A DNA stretch of 64,000 bases from Fusobacterium perfoetens (GCF_021531595.1 NZ_JADYUD010000002.1:62001-126000), one strand, 5' to 3'; positions 26,304-35,509 are shown, numbered from the stretch's first letter. Program-made: numbers and translations. Notes: generated by a model not told the origin, from the letters alone.

Positions 26304-26659
26304 AAAAGCTAATATTTGCAGCCTTTATTTTTATAGCATGTACAATATTTGCAAAACATAATGAGTATACTCTTACAGATCCTCTTAAAGATTTCAGAGA
26401 AAAAAAATCCATAGAATATCTTACTGCAGATCAGAAAGATAAACTTCTTATTTTAAGAAGGGAGTATTTCAGAGAACTTAAAGATATTCAGGAAAAAGTG
26501 AGAGAACTTAGAAAAGAAGCCAATGAATGTATGATGAATAATGATGAAAAAAGATATGAAGAAATTCATGATGTGATGAATGAACTTAAACTTAAAAGAG
26601 AACTTGTGAAAGAAAATTATAGAGAACAAATAGATGAGATTTTAGAACAAAAAAATTAA
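26300..26659 (+). CDS. CpxP/Spy-like periplasmic LTxxQ protein
   Basis: A 119-residue protein with a signal peptide (1 to about 18, ending TIFA). The mature part is nearly all charged helix and contains LTADQ at residues 42-46, matching the LTxxQ motif of CpxP, Spy and ZraP, followed by two long helices (LRREYFRELKDIQEKV and MNELKLKRELVKENY). In enterobacteria these proteins sense misfolding or metals in the periplasm and restrain their kinase. The ATGA overlap with the kinase gene makes a functional link very likely. The family assignment rests on motif and helix pattern only. Confidence 0.7.
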   Translation: MKKLIFAAFIFIACTIFAKHNEYTLTDPLKDFREKKSIEYLTADQKDKLLILRREYFRELKDIQEKVRELRKEANECMMNNDEKRYEEIHDVMNELKLKRELVKENYREQIDEILEQKN

Positions 26660-26661
26660 AA

Positions 26662-26706
26662 AAATCCCTGCAAAGGAAAATAAATTTTCAATGCAGGGTT
26701 TTTATT
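26662..26706. terminator. Bidirectional terminator between the CpxP-like gene and kdsC
   Basis: CCCTGCA (26666-26672) pairs with TGCAGGG (26692-26698), with an inner GAAAA/TTTTC pairing. A T-run follows on the plus strand and an A-run precedes it, so it can serve both convergent genes. Confidence 0.8.
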
Positions 26707-26708
26707 TT

Positions 26709-27215
26709 TTATTGTTCTGTAGCTGTAAAATTTTCTATAATATTATTCCAAAGGTTTTGTTTTTTCAGAATAAATTCAAGAACCTCTCTTACAGCTCCAC
26801 AGCCTCCATTTTTTGAAGAAATAAAGTCAGAGATTTCAATAATTTCAGCAGCAGAATCTTTAGGACAAGCAGAAAATCCACAAAGTTTCATAGGTTTTAA
26901 ATCTATAAGGTCATCTCCTATATAAGCAGTTTCTTCAAAAGTTAAATTATATTTTTTTAATATTTTTTCAAGATCTGCAACTTTGTCCCAGCTTCCTTGA
27001 ACTATTTCTTGAATTCCAAGTTCTTTCCCTCTTCTTTCAACAATTTTAGAAGTTTTACCAGTAATGATTGCAAATTTTATTCCTTGTTTTATAGACTGGC
27101 TTATTGCAAGCCCATCTTTAACATCAAAGGCTTTCATTTCATTTCCCATGTTATCTATATAAAGTTTTCCATCAGTAAGAGTTCCATCTACATCAAGAAC
27201 CACAAGCTTTATCAT
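26709..27215 (-). CDS. kdsC: KdsC-type HAD phosphatase (Kdo-8-phosphate phosphatase)
   Basis: A 168-residue C-type HAD phosphatase without a cap domain. LDVDGTLTDG at 7-16 holds the nucleophile Asp8 and acid Asp10, IITGK is motif II, and IGDDLIDLKPM near 118 is motif IV. KdsC hydrolyses Kdo-8-phosphate to Kdo for the lipopolysaccharide core. The same fold handles N-acylneuraminate-9-phosphate, so a sialic-acid or other nine-carbon sugar role is possible. It stands alone, divergent from cobU, with AAGGAGG before the ATG on the minus strand. Confidence 0.87.
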   Translation of the reverse strand: MIKLVVLDVDGTLTDGKLYIDNMGNEMKAFDVKDGLAISQSIKQGIKFAIITGKTSKIVERRGKELGIQEIVQGSWDKVADLEKILKKYNLTFEETAYIGDDLIDLKPMKLCGFSACPKDSAAEIIEISDFISSKNGGCGAVREVLEFILKKQNLWNNIIENFTATEQ

Positions 27216-27335
27216 TTTATATCCTCCTTAAATTAAACTTTACTATAAAATAATATCATAATTTTAAAAAATATTAAATAAAATTAAATCTTATCAGTCT
27301 GTTTTAATTTATTTTGGGAATTTTAACATATAATA

Positions 27336-27344
27336 TGATATAAT
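27336..27344 (+). promoter_or_regulatory. Extended -10 promoter of the cobUSCT operon
   Basis: TGATATAAT is a perfect extended -10, 46 bases before the cobU start. TTGGGA at 27314 is a poor -35 at 19-base spacing. I found no B12-box (GCCACTG-like) sequence in the 174-base gap, so no cobalamin riboswitch is evident here. Confidence 0.5.
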
Positions 27345-27389
27345 TGTTCTTAGAAAGCAGTGAATATGATACTGAAAGGAGGGATTATT

Positions 27390-27950
27390 TTGGGAAAAAT
27401 AATTTACATAACAGGGGGAGCAAGAAGTGGAAAAAGTTCTTTTGCTGAAAAGCTTATACAAGAGCGTTATAAAAGTAAAATATATCTTGCAACAGCTATT
27501 CCTTTTGATGACGAGATGAAAGACAGAATAGAAAAACATAAAAAACAAAGAGGAAAAAATTGGAAAACAATAGAAAATTATAAAAATCTTTCAGGAATAT
27601 TAAAGAATCATATAGAGGAATATGATGTGATTCTTCTTGACTGTATTACAAATATGGTGACAAATCTTATGATTATTGAAAATGAATATGATTGGGATAA
27701 TATATCTATGAAAGAAGTAGATTCAGTAAGAGAAAAAGTAATAAGAGAGATAGAATCTGTTATTGAGTTTATAAAGAAAAATGATATTGATATGGTAGCT
27801 GTATCAAATGAAGTGGGGTTAGGGCTTGTACCAACAACTGCCCTTGGAAGACATTTCAGAGATATAGGTGGAAAAATAAATCAGATAATGGCAGAGGCTT
27901 CAGATGAAGCATATCTTGTTGTATCAGGTTTAAATATGAGATTAAAATAA
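27390..27950 (+). CDS. cobU: Adenosylcobinamide kinase / guanylyltransferase
   Basis: CobU phosphorylates adenosylcobinamide and attaches GMP, starting assembly of the nucleotide loop. I start at TTG 27390, because AAGGAGGG ends 6 bases upstream and the resulting GKIIYITGGARSGKSSFAEK is the exact family N-terminus with the P-loop at residues 9-16. An upstream GTG (27360) is in frame but would place the ribosome-binding site inside the gene. LLDCITNMVTNL and VSNEVGLGLVP are further CobU motifs. The length of 186 is normal. Confidence 0.94.
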   Translation: MGKIIYITGGARSGKSSFAEKLIQERYKSKIYLATAIPFDDEMKDRIEKHKKQRGKNWKTIENYKNLSGILKNHIEEYDVILLDCITNMVTNLMIIENEYDWDNISMKEVDSVREKVIREIESVIEFIKKNDIDMVAVSNEVGLGLVPTTALGRHFRDIGGKINQIMAEASDEAYLVVSGLNMRLK

Positions 27951-27972
27951 TTTTGGAGGTTTTTTATTTATT

Positions 27973-28803
27973 ATGAAAGGGTTGATTTTACTTTTTAAAT
28001 TTATGACAAGACTGCCTATTCCTGTAAATTCTGAATTTGATTCAAAGGAACTTGGAAAAAGCATGAAATTTTTTCCTGTTGTAGGAATAGTGATAGGTAT
28101 TATTTTATATGCAGTATATCTTATAGGGGCTAAATTTATTTTATCTTCATATCTTCTTGCAGCTGTAGTAGTTTTGGTTGAAGTTATTCTTACAGGAGGA
28201 CTTCATCTTGATGGTCTTGCAGATACTTTTGATGGAATATTCAGTTACAGAAGTAAACAAAAAATGCTTGAGATAATGAAGGATTCTAGATTAGGTACAA
28301 ACGGAGGAATAGCTATTGTTCTTTATTTTATTTTAAAAATATTATTAATAGCAGGAATAAGAGATACAGGATTTGGTATAGCTGGAGAAATGTTTGGACT
28401 ACAGAATGCAGCAGGAGCAGTTGTTCTTGTAACACCTGTACTTGCAAGAATAAATACAGTTCTTAACTGTGCAGCAGCACCTTATGCAAGATCTTCAGGA
28501 AGTGCTAAAGATTTTGTGGAATGTACTGATAAGGCAGGAGTATTAACAGCAGCAGCAATAGCTCTTGTTTTTTCAGGGATAGCAGGATGTGGAATATTAG
28601 GTATATTAAATCCTCTTCATCTTGTAAATATAACAGCAGTAACAATGGTTCTTGGACTTTACTTTGCTAAGCTTATGGAAAGAAAAATAGGGGGAGTTAC
28701 AGGGGATACTCTTGGAGCAATACTTGAACTTTCAGAAATAGTAATTCTATTTGGATTTTATTTTTCAGCAGCAGCATCACTAGGTTCAAAACTTTCATTT
28801 TAG
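27973..28803 (+). CDS. cobS: Adenosylcobinamide-GDP ribazoletransferase (cobalamin synthase)
   Basis: An integral membrane enzyme of 276 residues that joins adenosylcobinamide-GDP to alpha-ribazole. The N-terminal FKFMTRLPIPV and the acidic GGLHLDGLADTFDG at 75-88, which binds Mg, are diagnostic. About seven hydrophobic segments are visible. The GGAGG site is 14 bases from ATG, longer than usual, but the N-terminus fits the family so I keep this start. It lies between cobU and the phosphatase gene. Confidence 0.94.
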   Translation: MKGLILLFKFMTRLPIPVNSEFDSKELGKSMKFFPVVGIVIGIILYAVYLIGAKFILSSYLLAAVVVLVEVILTGGLHLDGLADTFDGIFSYRSKQKMLEIMKDSRLGTNGGIAIVLYFILKILLIAGIRDTGFGIAGEMFGLQNAAGAVVLVTPVLARINTVLNCAAAPYARSSGSAKDFVECTDKAGVLTAAAIALVFSGIAGCGILGILNPLHLVNITAVTMVLGLYFAKLMERKIGGVTGDTLGAILELSEIVILFGFYFSAAASLGSKLSF

Positions 28804-28825
28804 AAATATTTAAAAGGGAGGTCTT

Positions 28826-29419
28826 ATGGGAAAGCTTATTTTAATAAGGCATGGTCAGACTGATATGAATAAAGATCAGATGTATTATGGAAGAATGGAT
28901 GTCCCTATTAATGAAACAGGGAGAAAGCAGGCTGAAAAGGCCCGTGAGACTCTTATTAATTTAAAAATAGATTATGATAAAATTTATTCAAGCAATCTGA
29001 AAAGAGCTTATGAAACAGCAAAAATAGTAAATTATAAAAATTTAGAAGTAGAAACTGATGAAAAAATTCAGGAAATGGATTTTGGAATTTTTGAAGGTTT
29101 ATGCTATGAAGAAATTGTAGAAAAATATCCTGAAGAGATGGAACTTTTAAAAAAGGATTGGAAGACATATTCTTATGTAACGGGAGAGAATCCTTTTATG
29201 CTTCAGAAAAGAGCAGTTGAGTTTTTAGAATCAATTGATAAGAGCAAAGATAATATGGTAGTAACACACTGGGGAATAATATGTTCCCTTTTAAGCTGGC
29301 TGTTCTCAAGTGAACTTGACAGTTATTGGAAATTCCAAATAAAAAATGGCGGAATAGCAGTTATTGATTTTGTTGACAATAATTATCCTGTTCTGTGCAG
29401 TTTTAATGTTGGGGGATAG
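28826..29419 (+). CDS. cobC: Histidine phosphatase, alpha-ribazole phosphatase
   Basis: A 197-residue phosphoglycerate-mutase-like phosphatase with RHGQT at 8-12 (catalytic His9), SSNLKRAYETA near 55, and VVTHWGII with the second catalytic His. In the cobalamin pathway CobC removes the phosphate from alpha-ribazole-5'-phosphate or from cobalamin-5'-phosphate. The family has many substrates and the assignment leans on its place between cobS and cobT. AAAGGGAGG precedes the ATG. Confidence 0.85.
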   Translation: MGKLILIRHGQTDMNKDQMYYGRMDVPINETGRKQAEKARETLINLKIDYDKIYSSNLKRAYETAKIVNYKNLEVETDEKIQEMDFGIFEGLCYEEIVEKYPEEMELLKKDWKTYSYVTGENPFMLQKRAVEFLESIDKSKDNMVVTHWGIICSLLSWLFSSELDSYWKFQIKNGGIAVIDFVDNNYPVLCSFNVGG

Positions 29420-29430
29420 GCAGGTATTTT

Positions 29431-30489
29431 ATGAAAAGATTAGAAGAAAGTCTTAAAGAAATAACAGTTTTAAACAAAAATTCTATGAACAAGTGTCAAA
29501 AAATATGGGATTCTAAGATGAAGCCTGTTGGAAGTCTTGGAGTCATGGAAAATATAGTTTTAAAACTAGCAGGAATATTTGAAGATTCCTTTGAAAATAT
29601 AAAAACAAAAGGCTGTCATATTGTAGCAGCTGCAGATAATGGAATAATAGATGAAGGAGTTTCATCATGTCCAGTTGAATATACAAGAATAGTATCTGAA
29701 GCAATGCTTAATAATACAGCTGCAATTGGTATTATGTGTAATACCTTAGGAATAGATTTAAAAGTTGTAGATACAGGAATAAAAACAGAGATAAAAAGAA
29801 AATATCCAAATCTTTATGAGATGAAAGTGATGAATGGAACAGAAAACTTTTACAGAACTCCTGCTATGACAATGGAACAAGCTGTAGGAGCTGTTGAAAA
29901 TGGAATTTTCTTTATGGAAGAGCTTGAAAATGATTATGATATTTTCTCAACTGGAGAAATGGGAATAGGAAATACAACAACAAGTTCTGCAGTGCTTTAT
30001 TCTCTTACAAAATCAAGTATAGAAGAGGTTGTAGGAAGAGGAGGAGGACTTTCTGATGAAAGTCTTATAACAAAGAAAAAAGTTATATTTGAAAGCTGTG
30101 TGAAATATAATACCTTCCAGCTTGATACCCTTGAAATTTTAGCAGATGTAGGAGGACTTGACATAGCTTTTTTAACAGGGCTTTATATAGGTGCTGCAAA
30201 ATGTAGAAAGCTTATTCTTGTTGATGGTTTTATATCAAGTGTGGCAGCTCTTGCAGCATGCAAACTTAATCCTCTTGTAAAAGATTATCTTCTTATAACT
30301 CATTTAAGTGAAGAGCCAGGAATGAAAATCGTTTTAAGAGAACTTGGAGCAGAGCCATTTCTTAATATGAATTTAAGACTTGGAGAGGGAACAGGAGCAG
30401 TGCTTGCATATCCTATAATAAAATCTGCACTGGAAGTTTATAAGAATATGAAAACACCAGAAGAGGTATACAAACTTTTTTCTGAATAA
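29431..30489 (+). CDS. cobT: Nicotinate-nucleotide--dimethylbenzimidazole phosphoribosyltransferase
   Basis: CobT makes alpha-ribazole-5'-phosphate from a lower-ligand base and nicotinate mononucleotide. The 352 residues show KPVGSLGVMENI near the N-terminus, AADNGIIDEGVSSCP, GEMGIGNTTTSSA, RGGGLSDESL and the C-terminal LRLGEGTGAVLA near 315-326, which includes the catalytic glutamate. The start is 11 bases after cobC. The lower base used cannot be told from sequence; anaerobes may take other benzimidazoles or purines. Confidence 0.95.
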   Translation: MKRLEESLKEITVLNKNSMNKCQKIWDSKMKPVGSLGVMENIVLKLAGIFEDSFENIKTKGCHIVAAADNGIIDEGVSSCPVEYTRIVSEAMLNNTAAIGIMCNTLGIDLKVVDTGIKTEIKRKYPNLYEMKVMNGTENFYRTPAMTMEQAVGAVENGIFFMEELENDYDIFSTGEMGIGNTTTSSAVLYSLTKSSIEEVVGRGGGLSDESLITKKKVIFESCVKYNTFQLDTLEILADVGGLDIAFLTGLYIGAAKCRKLILVDGFISSVAALAACKLNPLVKDYLLITHLSEEPGMKIVLRELGAEPFLNMNLRLGEGTGAVLAYPIIKSALEVYKNMKTPEEVYKLFSE

Positions 30490-30533
30490 TTAACATTTAA
30501 AATATATACAAAAGAAAAAAGAAGGGAAGGAAA

Positions 30534-31211
30534 ATGGCTGAAGACTATATAGGGCACAGAAAAAGACTTCGTGAAAGATATATAAAAAATGGTTATAATG
30601 CTCTTGCAGACTATGAAATTGTAGAACTTCTCCTTACATTTGCAAAACAGAGGGTTGATACTAAGCCTCTAGCAAAAAGTCTTATAAAAAAATATGGGAC
30701 TCTTGAAGATATATTAAAAGCTGATATGAAAGATTTAAAAGAAATTGATGGAATAGGAGAAGTCACAGCATTTTTTCTTAATTTTGTAGGAGATATTGCA
30801 GCTTGTTCCTTTAAAGATAAAACTAAAAAAGAAAAAGTTTCTTTAAAAAATAAAAATCAGCTTATAGCTTATTTAAGAAATGAGATAGGTTTTTCAAAAA
30901 ATGAAGAATTTAAAGTCTTGTTTTTAAATTCAGCAAATGAGATAATAGAAACTGAAATACTTTTTACAGGAACAATAGATAAAAGTGCAGTGTATCCAAG
31001 AAAAATTCTTGAAAGAGCATTATATCACAATGCAAGAGCATTAGTTTTTGCTCATAATCATCCTTCTGGAAATATATCTCCTTCAGAAAAAGATATAGAA
31101 CTTATAAAGGAAATGAAAGAGTTTTTTAAAATAGCAGATATATATGTACTGGATCATATAATAATAACAAGGGATTCCTATTTCAGCTTTTTAGAAGAGG
31201 GAATAATTTAA
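30534..31211 (+). CDS. radC: RadC family JAB/JAMM-fold protein
   Basis: A 225-residue RadC protein. The N-terminal helix-hairpin-helix part includes LKEIDGIGEVTA, and the C-terminal JAMM-like metal site HNHPSG is at about 174-179 with a Ser and Asp (SPSEKD) after it. The function remains unsettled despite the historical repair name; links to recombination and competence have been proposed. AAGGGAAGG precedes the ATG. It appears to head a run with ricT and the methyltransferase. Confidence 0.9.
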   Translation: MAEDYIGHRKRLRERYIKNGYNALADYEIVELLLTFAKQRVDTKPLAKSLIKKYGTLEDILKADMKDLKEIDGIGEVTAFFLNFVGDIAACSFKDKTKKEKVSLKNKNQLIAYLRNEIGFSKNEEFKVLFLNSANEIIETEILFTGTIDKSAVYPRKILERALYHNARALVFAHNHPSGNISPSEKDIELIKEMKEFFKIADIYVLDHIIITRDSYFSFLEEGII

Positions 31212-31231
31212 GAATAGAATTGGAGGAATTA

Positions 31232-32197
31232 ATGACTGAAGAGATAAAAGAAATTAAAGAAACAGATATTCAGACAGAGATAATAGAAGTTATAGAAGAA
31301 CAAGAACCAGCAGAAGAAAAATTTTATACAGTTCTTGGGGTTATGTTTGATATCACAAAGAAAAGATATTATTTTGAAGTTGTAGATAAAAACGAAGTAT
31401 ATAAAAAAGGAGATAAAGTTATAGTAGATACTGTAAGAGGGCAGGAAATAGGAGTAGTTTATAATCTTCCTGTAACTTTATCTGAAAAATTTCTTGTGCT
31501 TCCTTTAAAACCTGTTATTAAAAAAGCAAATGAAGAAGAGACAGCAAGATATGAAGAACTTAGAAAAGAAGCTGTTGAAGCACAAAAAATATGTAAAGAA
31601 AAAATAGCAAAACATAATCTTCCTATGAAACTTGTAAATACAGAATATACTTTTGATAAAACAAAACTTATATTTTATTTTACAGCTGAAGGAAGAATTG
31701 ATTTCAGAGAACTTGTAAAGGATCTTGCAAATATATTTAAGCTTAGAATAGAGCTTAGACAGATAGGTGTAAGAGATGAAGCAAGAATATTAGGAGATAT
31801 AGGTGTATGTGGAAAAGAACTTTGCTGCAGAACATTTATAAATAAATTTAACTCTGTTTCAATAAAAATGGCAAGAGATCAAGGACTTGTAATAAATCCG
31901 TCTAAAATTTCAGGAGTATGTGGAAGACTTCTTTGCTGCATAAATTATGAATATGCTCAATATGAAGAAGCTCTTAAAAACTTCCCTGCAATAAATCAAA
32001 ATGTAGGGACAGAAAAAGGAGAAGGAAAAGTTGTCAGCATAAGTCCTCTTAATGGATTTTTATATGTAGATGTTCCAAAACTTGGAATAACAAAATTTGA
32101 TATAGAGGAAATTAAATTTAACAGAAAAGAAGCTAAGAAATTAAAAAGTGAAACTACAGAAGAAGAAAGAGCACATAAAGACTTAGAAAAAGAGTAA
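31232..32197 (+). CDS. ricT: PSP1-domain protein, RicT (YaaT) type
   Basis: A 321-residue protein of the RicT family, which in Bacillus is part of a complex with Fe-S clusters affecting RNA processing, competence and biofilm. Two cysteine blocks, GVCGKELCCRTF and GVCGRLLCCINYEYAQYEEA, are characteristic. The first 30 residues are an unusually acidic tail (repeated Glu and Ile). I start at ATG 31232, which has GGAGG 5 bases before it; the in-frame TTG at 31220 contains that site. No ricA or ricF partner is adjacent. Confidence 0.88.
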   Translation: MTEEIKEIKETDIQTEIIEVIEEQEPAEEKFYTVLGVMFDITKKRYYFEVVDKNEVYKKGDKVIVDTVRGQEIGVVYNLPVTLSEKFLVLPLKPVIKKANEEETARYEELRKEAVEAQKICKEKIAKHNLPMKLVNTEYTFDKTKLIFYFTAEGRIDFRELVKDLANIFKLRIELRQIGVRDEARILGDIGVCGKELCCRTFINKFNSVSIKMARDQGLVINPSKISGVCGRLLCCINYEYAQYEEALKNFPAINQNVGTEKGEGKVVSISPLNGFLYVDVPKLGITKFDIEEIKFNRKEAKKLKSETTEEERAHKDLEKE

Positions 32198-32201
32198 AAA
32201 T

Positions 32202-32879
32202 ATGAAAGAAAAATATGATATTACTTTTCTTGAAAGTGGGACAAAAATATATCAGCTGACAGATGGATTTAGATTTTCTGTAGATCCTGTTATTCTAGCA
32301 GATTTCTTTGAAGGAAATCCTAAAGGAAAAGTTCTTGACATAGGAAGTGGCTGTGGAATAATTCCCATTCTGCTTGCAGAAAAAAAAGGAATGAAAGATA
32401 TATGGGGAGTTGAAATACAGAAAAGTTCAGCAGAAGTTTTTAAAAAAAATATTGAAGAAAACAACTTTTCAGATAGAATTACAGTCTTAAACTGTGATGT
32501 TGAGGAGTTAACTTGTGGGAATAGTTTTGACTACATAATTTCTAATCCTCCTTATATGGCTTTTGATGGTAAAAAAATATCTGAAAATGAAAATAAGAAA
32601 ATAGCAAGACATGAAATATATCTTGATCTTCAAAAACTTATTAAAAATGCAAAGAGACTTTTAAAGCCAAGAGGTGAGTTTTTTCTTGTGCATAGAAGTC
32701 ATAGATTTTTAGAAATTGCAAAAATTCTTGAAGAAAATAATTTTTCTGTAAAAAGAGTATGTTTTACTTTTTTTGATAAAGAAAAAGATTCAAATCTTGT
32801 TCTTATTCAGGCATCAAAAGGAAGAAAGCATATACTTAAAATAGAAAGTCCTCTCTTCCTTCAAGAAAAAGGTTATTAA
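32202..32879 (+). CDS. tRNA1(Val) adenine-N6 methyltransferase-like (TrmN6/YfiC)
   Basis: A 225-residue SAM methyltransferase. DIGSGCG at 46-52 is the SAM-binding loop and NPPY at 115-118 is the catalytic signature of N6-adenine methyltransferases. The N-terminal YQLTDGFRFSVDPVILADF block fits the YfiC/TrmN6 family, which methylates A37 of tRNA-Val. Substrate is inferred from family alone. It starts 4 bases after ricT and probably shares its transcript. Confidence 0.83.
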   Translation: MKEKYDITFLESGTKIYQLTDGFRFSVDPVILADFFEGNPKGKVLDIGSGCGIIPILLAEKKGMKDIWGVEIQKSSAEVFKKNIEENNFSDRITVLNCDVEELTCGNSFDYIISNPPYMAFDGKKISENENKKIARHEIYLDLQKLIKNAKRLLKPRGEFFLVHRSHRFLEIAKILEENNFSVKRVCFTFFDKEKDSNLVLIQASKGRKHILKIESPLFLQEKGY

Positions 32880-32883
32880 ATAC

Positions 32884-32911
32884 TTGAAAATAAATAATTT
32901 TATAGTATAAT
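32884..32911 (+). promoter_or_regulatory. Promoter of the ankyrin gene
   Basis: TTGAAA at 32884-32889 and TATAAT at 32906-32911 with 16-base spacing, about 80 bases upstream of the ankyrin start. Confidence 0.6.
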
Positions 32912-32990
32912 AGAATGTGAAAACAAAAAATTAAAAATAACAAAAACAGATAAAATTAATAAGAAAGGAAGAACTTAATTAGGGGTGACA

Positions 32991-33359
32991 ATGGAACTTT
33001 TGGCTTTTTTAGAAAATGATGATCTAGAAAACTTTAATGAGAATATGAGCATCAGTGCAGTGGAGGAGAAAGACAGTAAAGGATTTACAATTCTTCATCT
33101 AGCTGTTTTAAAAGAAAAATATGATTTTGTGGACGCTTTAATGTATTATGGAGCAGATCCTAATGTTGAAAATAAAAATCATGAGACACCTTTACATATT
33201 GCAGCTAAACAGGATTCAGATGAGATTTTTAAGCTGCTTTGGGACTATGGAGCTGATCTTGATCAGGAAAATTATAAAGGGCAGACTCCAAAAGATATTG
33301 CTGAGGCAAATCACAGCAAAAAAGTATTAAGAGTTATTGAAGAAATAGAAGAAGATTAA
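32991..33359 (+). CDS. Small ankyrin-repeat protein
   Basis: A 122-residue cytoplasmic protein with about three ankyrin repeats: KGFTILHLAVLKEKYDFVDAL then YYGADPNVEN, HETPLHIAAKQDSDEIFKLL then DYGADLDQEN, and a shorter GQTPKDIAEANHSKKVLRVI. It has no signal peptide and would bind a protein partner I cannot name. I start at ATG 32991 with AGGGG 5 bases upstream; a GTG at 32985 is in frame. It stands alone between its own promoter and terminator. Confidence 0.83.
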   Translation: MELLAFLENDDLENFNENMSISAVEEKDSKGFTILHLAVLKEKYDFVDALMYYGADPNVENKNHETPLHIAAKQDSDEIFKLLWDYGADLDQENYKGQTPKDIAEANHSKKVLRVIEEIEED

Positions 33360-33367
33360 TTATTAGT

Positions 33368-33410
33368 GAGACTGTTGCAGGTTTATTTACAACGGTCTCT
33401 TATTTTTTTA
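33368..33410 (+). terminator. Rho-independent terminator after the ankyrin gene
   Basis: GAGACTGTTG pairs with CAACGGTCTC (one wobble) and is followed by TTATTTTTTTA. Confidence 0.8.
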
Positions 33411-33470
33411 TTATATATAGTTTTTAAAAAATAAAATTTTATTTTTATAAATTAGAAAATATAAATAGTT

Positions 33471-33499
33471 TTGCACTTAGATATAAAATCATATACAAT
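33471..33499 (+). promoter_or_regulatory. Promoter of the uvrB-xseA run
   Basis: TTGCAC at 33471-33476, 17 bases, then TACAAT at 33494-33499. The uvrB ATG follows 21 bases later, so the leader would be short. Confidence 0.6.
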
Positions 33500-33520
33500 A
33501 TGATAAGAGGTGATTATAAA

Positions 33521-35509
33521 ATGGATTTTAAACTGCATTCAAAATTTAAACCTACAGGAGACCAGCCTGAAGCAATAGAAAAAATATCTGAGGGAATAGA
33601 AAGAGGAGTTAAGGATCAGGTTCTTTTAGGAGTAACAGGTTCAGGAAAAACTTTTACAATAGCAAATATTATAGCTCGTACAGGAAGACCAGCTCTTATT
33701 ATGGCACCGAATAAGACTTTGGCAGCACAGCTTTACTCAGAGTATAAAAACTTTTTCCCAGAAAATGCAGTTGAATATTTTGTTTCATATTATGATTATT
33801 ATCAGCCTGAAGCATATATAAAATCCACTGATACATATATAGAAAAAGATTCAGCTATAAATGATGAAATAGACAGGCTTCGTTATGCTGCAACATCAGC
33901 AGTTATAAACAGAAGAGATACAATTATAGTGGCTTCAGTTTCTGCAATTTATGGTTTAGGTTCTCCGGAAACATATAAGAAAAATTCAATTCCTATTGAT
34001 TTAAAAACAGGTTATGACAGAAGAGAACTTATAGAAAAATTGGTAGCCTTAAGATATGAAAGAAATGACATAGCTTTTGAAAGAGGAAAATTCAGAATAA
34101 AAGGAGATGTTATTGATATTTATCCATCTTCTCATGAAGTAGGATATAGACTTGAGTTTTTTGGTGATGACCTTGAAACAATGTCAGAGATAAACACAAT
34201 AACAGGGCAGAAGATAAAAAAGAATATAGAAAGAATTATAATACCTCCAGCTTCTCACTATCTTACAGAGGAAGATGAAGTTGAAAGAATTCTGGGCGAT
34301 ATAAAAAGAGATATGGAAACAGAAGTTGAAGCTTTTAAAAAAGAGGGAAAACTTTTAGAAGCTCAGAGACTGGAACAAAGAACAACATATGATATGGAAA
34401 TGATAAAAGAGATAGGGTATTGTAAAGGAATTGAAAATTATTCAAGATATCTGAGTGGAAAGAAACCAGGAGAAAGACCTGATACTCTTATAGATTATTT
34501 TCCAAAAGACTTTTTGATATTTATAGATGAATCTCATATAGGAGTATCACAGATAGGGGGAATGTATAACGGAGACAGGGCAAGAAAGACAAATCTTGTT
34601 GAAAATGGATTCAGACTTAAAGCTGCTCTTGATAACAGACCTCTTACTTTTGAAGAATTTAGAAAAACAGCTAATCAGATTGTTTATGTGTCAGCAACTC
34701 CTGGAGATTATGAAATGGAAGTTTCAAATGGAGAAGTGGCAGAACAGCTTATAAGACCAACAGGACTTATAGATCCTGAAATTGAAGTTAGAAAAACAGA
34801 AAATCAGGTTGATGATCTTCTTCATGAAATAAGGGAAAGAGTTAAGAAAAAAGAGAGAGTTCTTGTTACAACTCTTACTAAAAAAATGGCAGAAGAACTT
34901 ACAGAATATTATATTAATTTTGGGGTAAAAGTAAAATATATGCATTCTGATATTGATACTTTGGAAAGAATTGATATAATAAGAGACCTTCGTCATGGAG
35001 TGATAGATGTTCTTGTGGGAATAAACCTTTTAAGAGAGGGGCTTGATATTCCTGAAGTATCACTTGTAGCAATTCTTGAAGCAGATAAAGAGGGATTTTT
35101 AAGAAGCAGGCGTTCTCTTATTCAGACAATAGGAAGAGCAGCCAGAAATGTAAATGGGAAAGTTATACTTTATGGAGATATAATTACAAAATCAATGAAA
35201 CAGGCAATAGATGAAACAGAAAGAAGAAGAACTGTTCAGAGGGAATATAATGCCTTCCATCATATAGATCCAAAAAGTGTTGTAAGAGAAGTTTCAGAAG
35301 AAGTTTTAAATCTTGATTATGGACTTCCTCAGGAAGAAGTAAAAAAAGTTTCTTCAGAGAAAAAATATCATTCAAAAGAAGAAATTGAAAAAGACATTTC
35401 TAAACTTCTTAAAGAGATTAAAAAACTTTCAGAAGAACTTGATTTTGAAAATGCAATTAAGAAAAGAGATGAAATGTTAAAACTTAAAAATATATTATTG
35501 GAACTTTAA
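33521..35509 (+). CDS. uvrB: Excinuclease ABC subunit B
   Basis: UvrB is the damage-verifying helicase of nucleotide excision repair. Walker A GVTGSGKT is at about 37-44, the beta-hairpin region with [11 protein letters not shown] follows, DESH (motif II) appears in [14 protein letters not shown], and the C-terminal UVR coiled-coil motif ends the protein. I start at ATG 33521, with AGAGGTG 8 bases before it; an in-frame ATG at 33500 would add seven residues but overlaps the ribosome-binding site. At 662 residues it is full length. uvrA and uvrC are not in this window. Confidence 0.96.
   Translation: MDFKLHSKFKPTGDQPEAIEKISEGIERGVKDQVLLGVTGSGKTFTIANIIARTGRPALIMAPNKTLAAQLYSEYKNFFPENAVEYFVSYYDYYQPEAYIKSTDTYIEKDSAINDEIDRLRYAATSAVINRRDTIIVASVSAIYGLGSPETYKKNSIPIDLKTGYDRRELIEKLVALRYERNDIAFERGKFRIKGDVIDIYPSSHEVGYRLEFFGDDLETMSEINTITGQKIKKNIERIIIPPASHYLTEEDEVERILGDIKRDMETEVEAFKKEGKLLEAQRLEQRTTYDMEMIKEIGYCKGIENYSRYLSGKKPGERPDTLIDYFPKDFLIFIDESHIGVSQIGGMYNGDRARKTNLVENGFRLKAALDNRPLTFEEFRKTANQIVYVSATPGDYEMEVSNGEVAEQLIRPTGLIDPEIEVRKTENQVDDLLHEIRERVKKKERVLVTTLTKKMAEELTEYYINFGVKVKYMHSDIDTLERIDIIRDLRHGVIDVLVGINLLREGLDIPEVSLVAILEADKEGFLRSRRSLIQTIGRAARNVNGKVILYGDIITKSMKQAIDETERRRTVQREYNAFHHIDPKSVVREVSEEVLNLDYGLPQEEVKKVSSEKKYHSKEEIEKDISKLLKEIKKLSEELDFENAIKKRDEMLKLKNILLEL

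Noticed and set aside
27216-27389. Cobalamin riboswitch before cobU
   Set aside because: I looked for the GCCACTG-type B12 box and a large paired leader and found neither.
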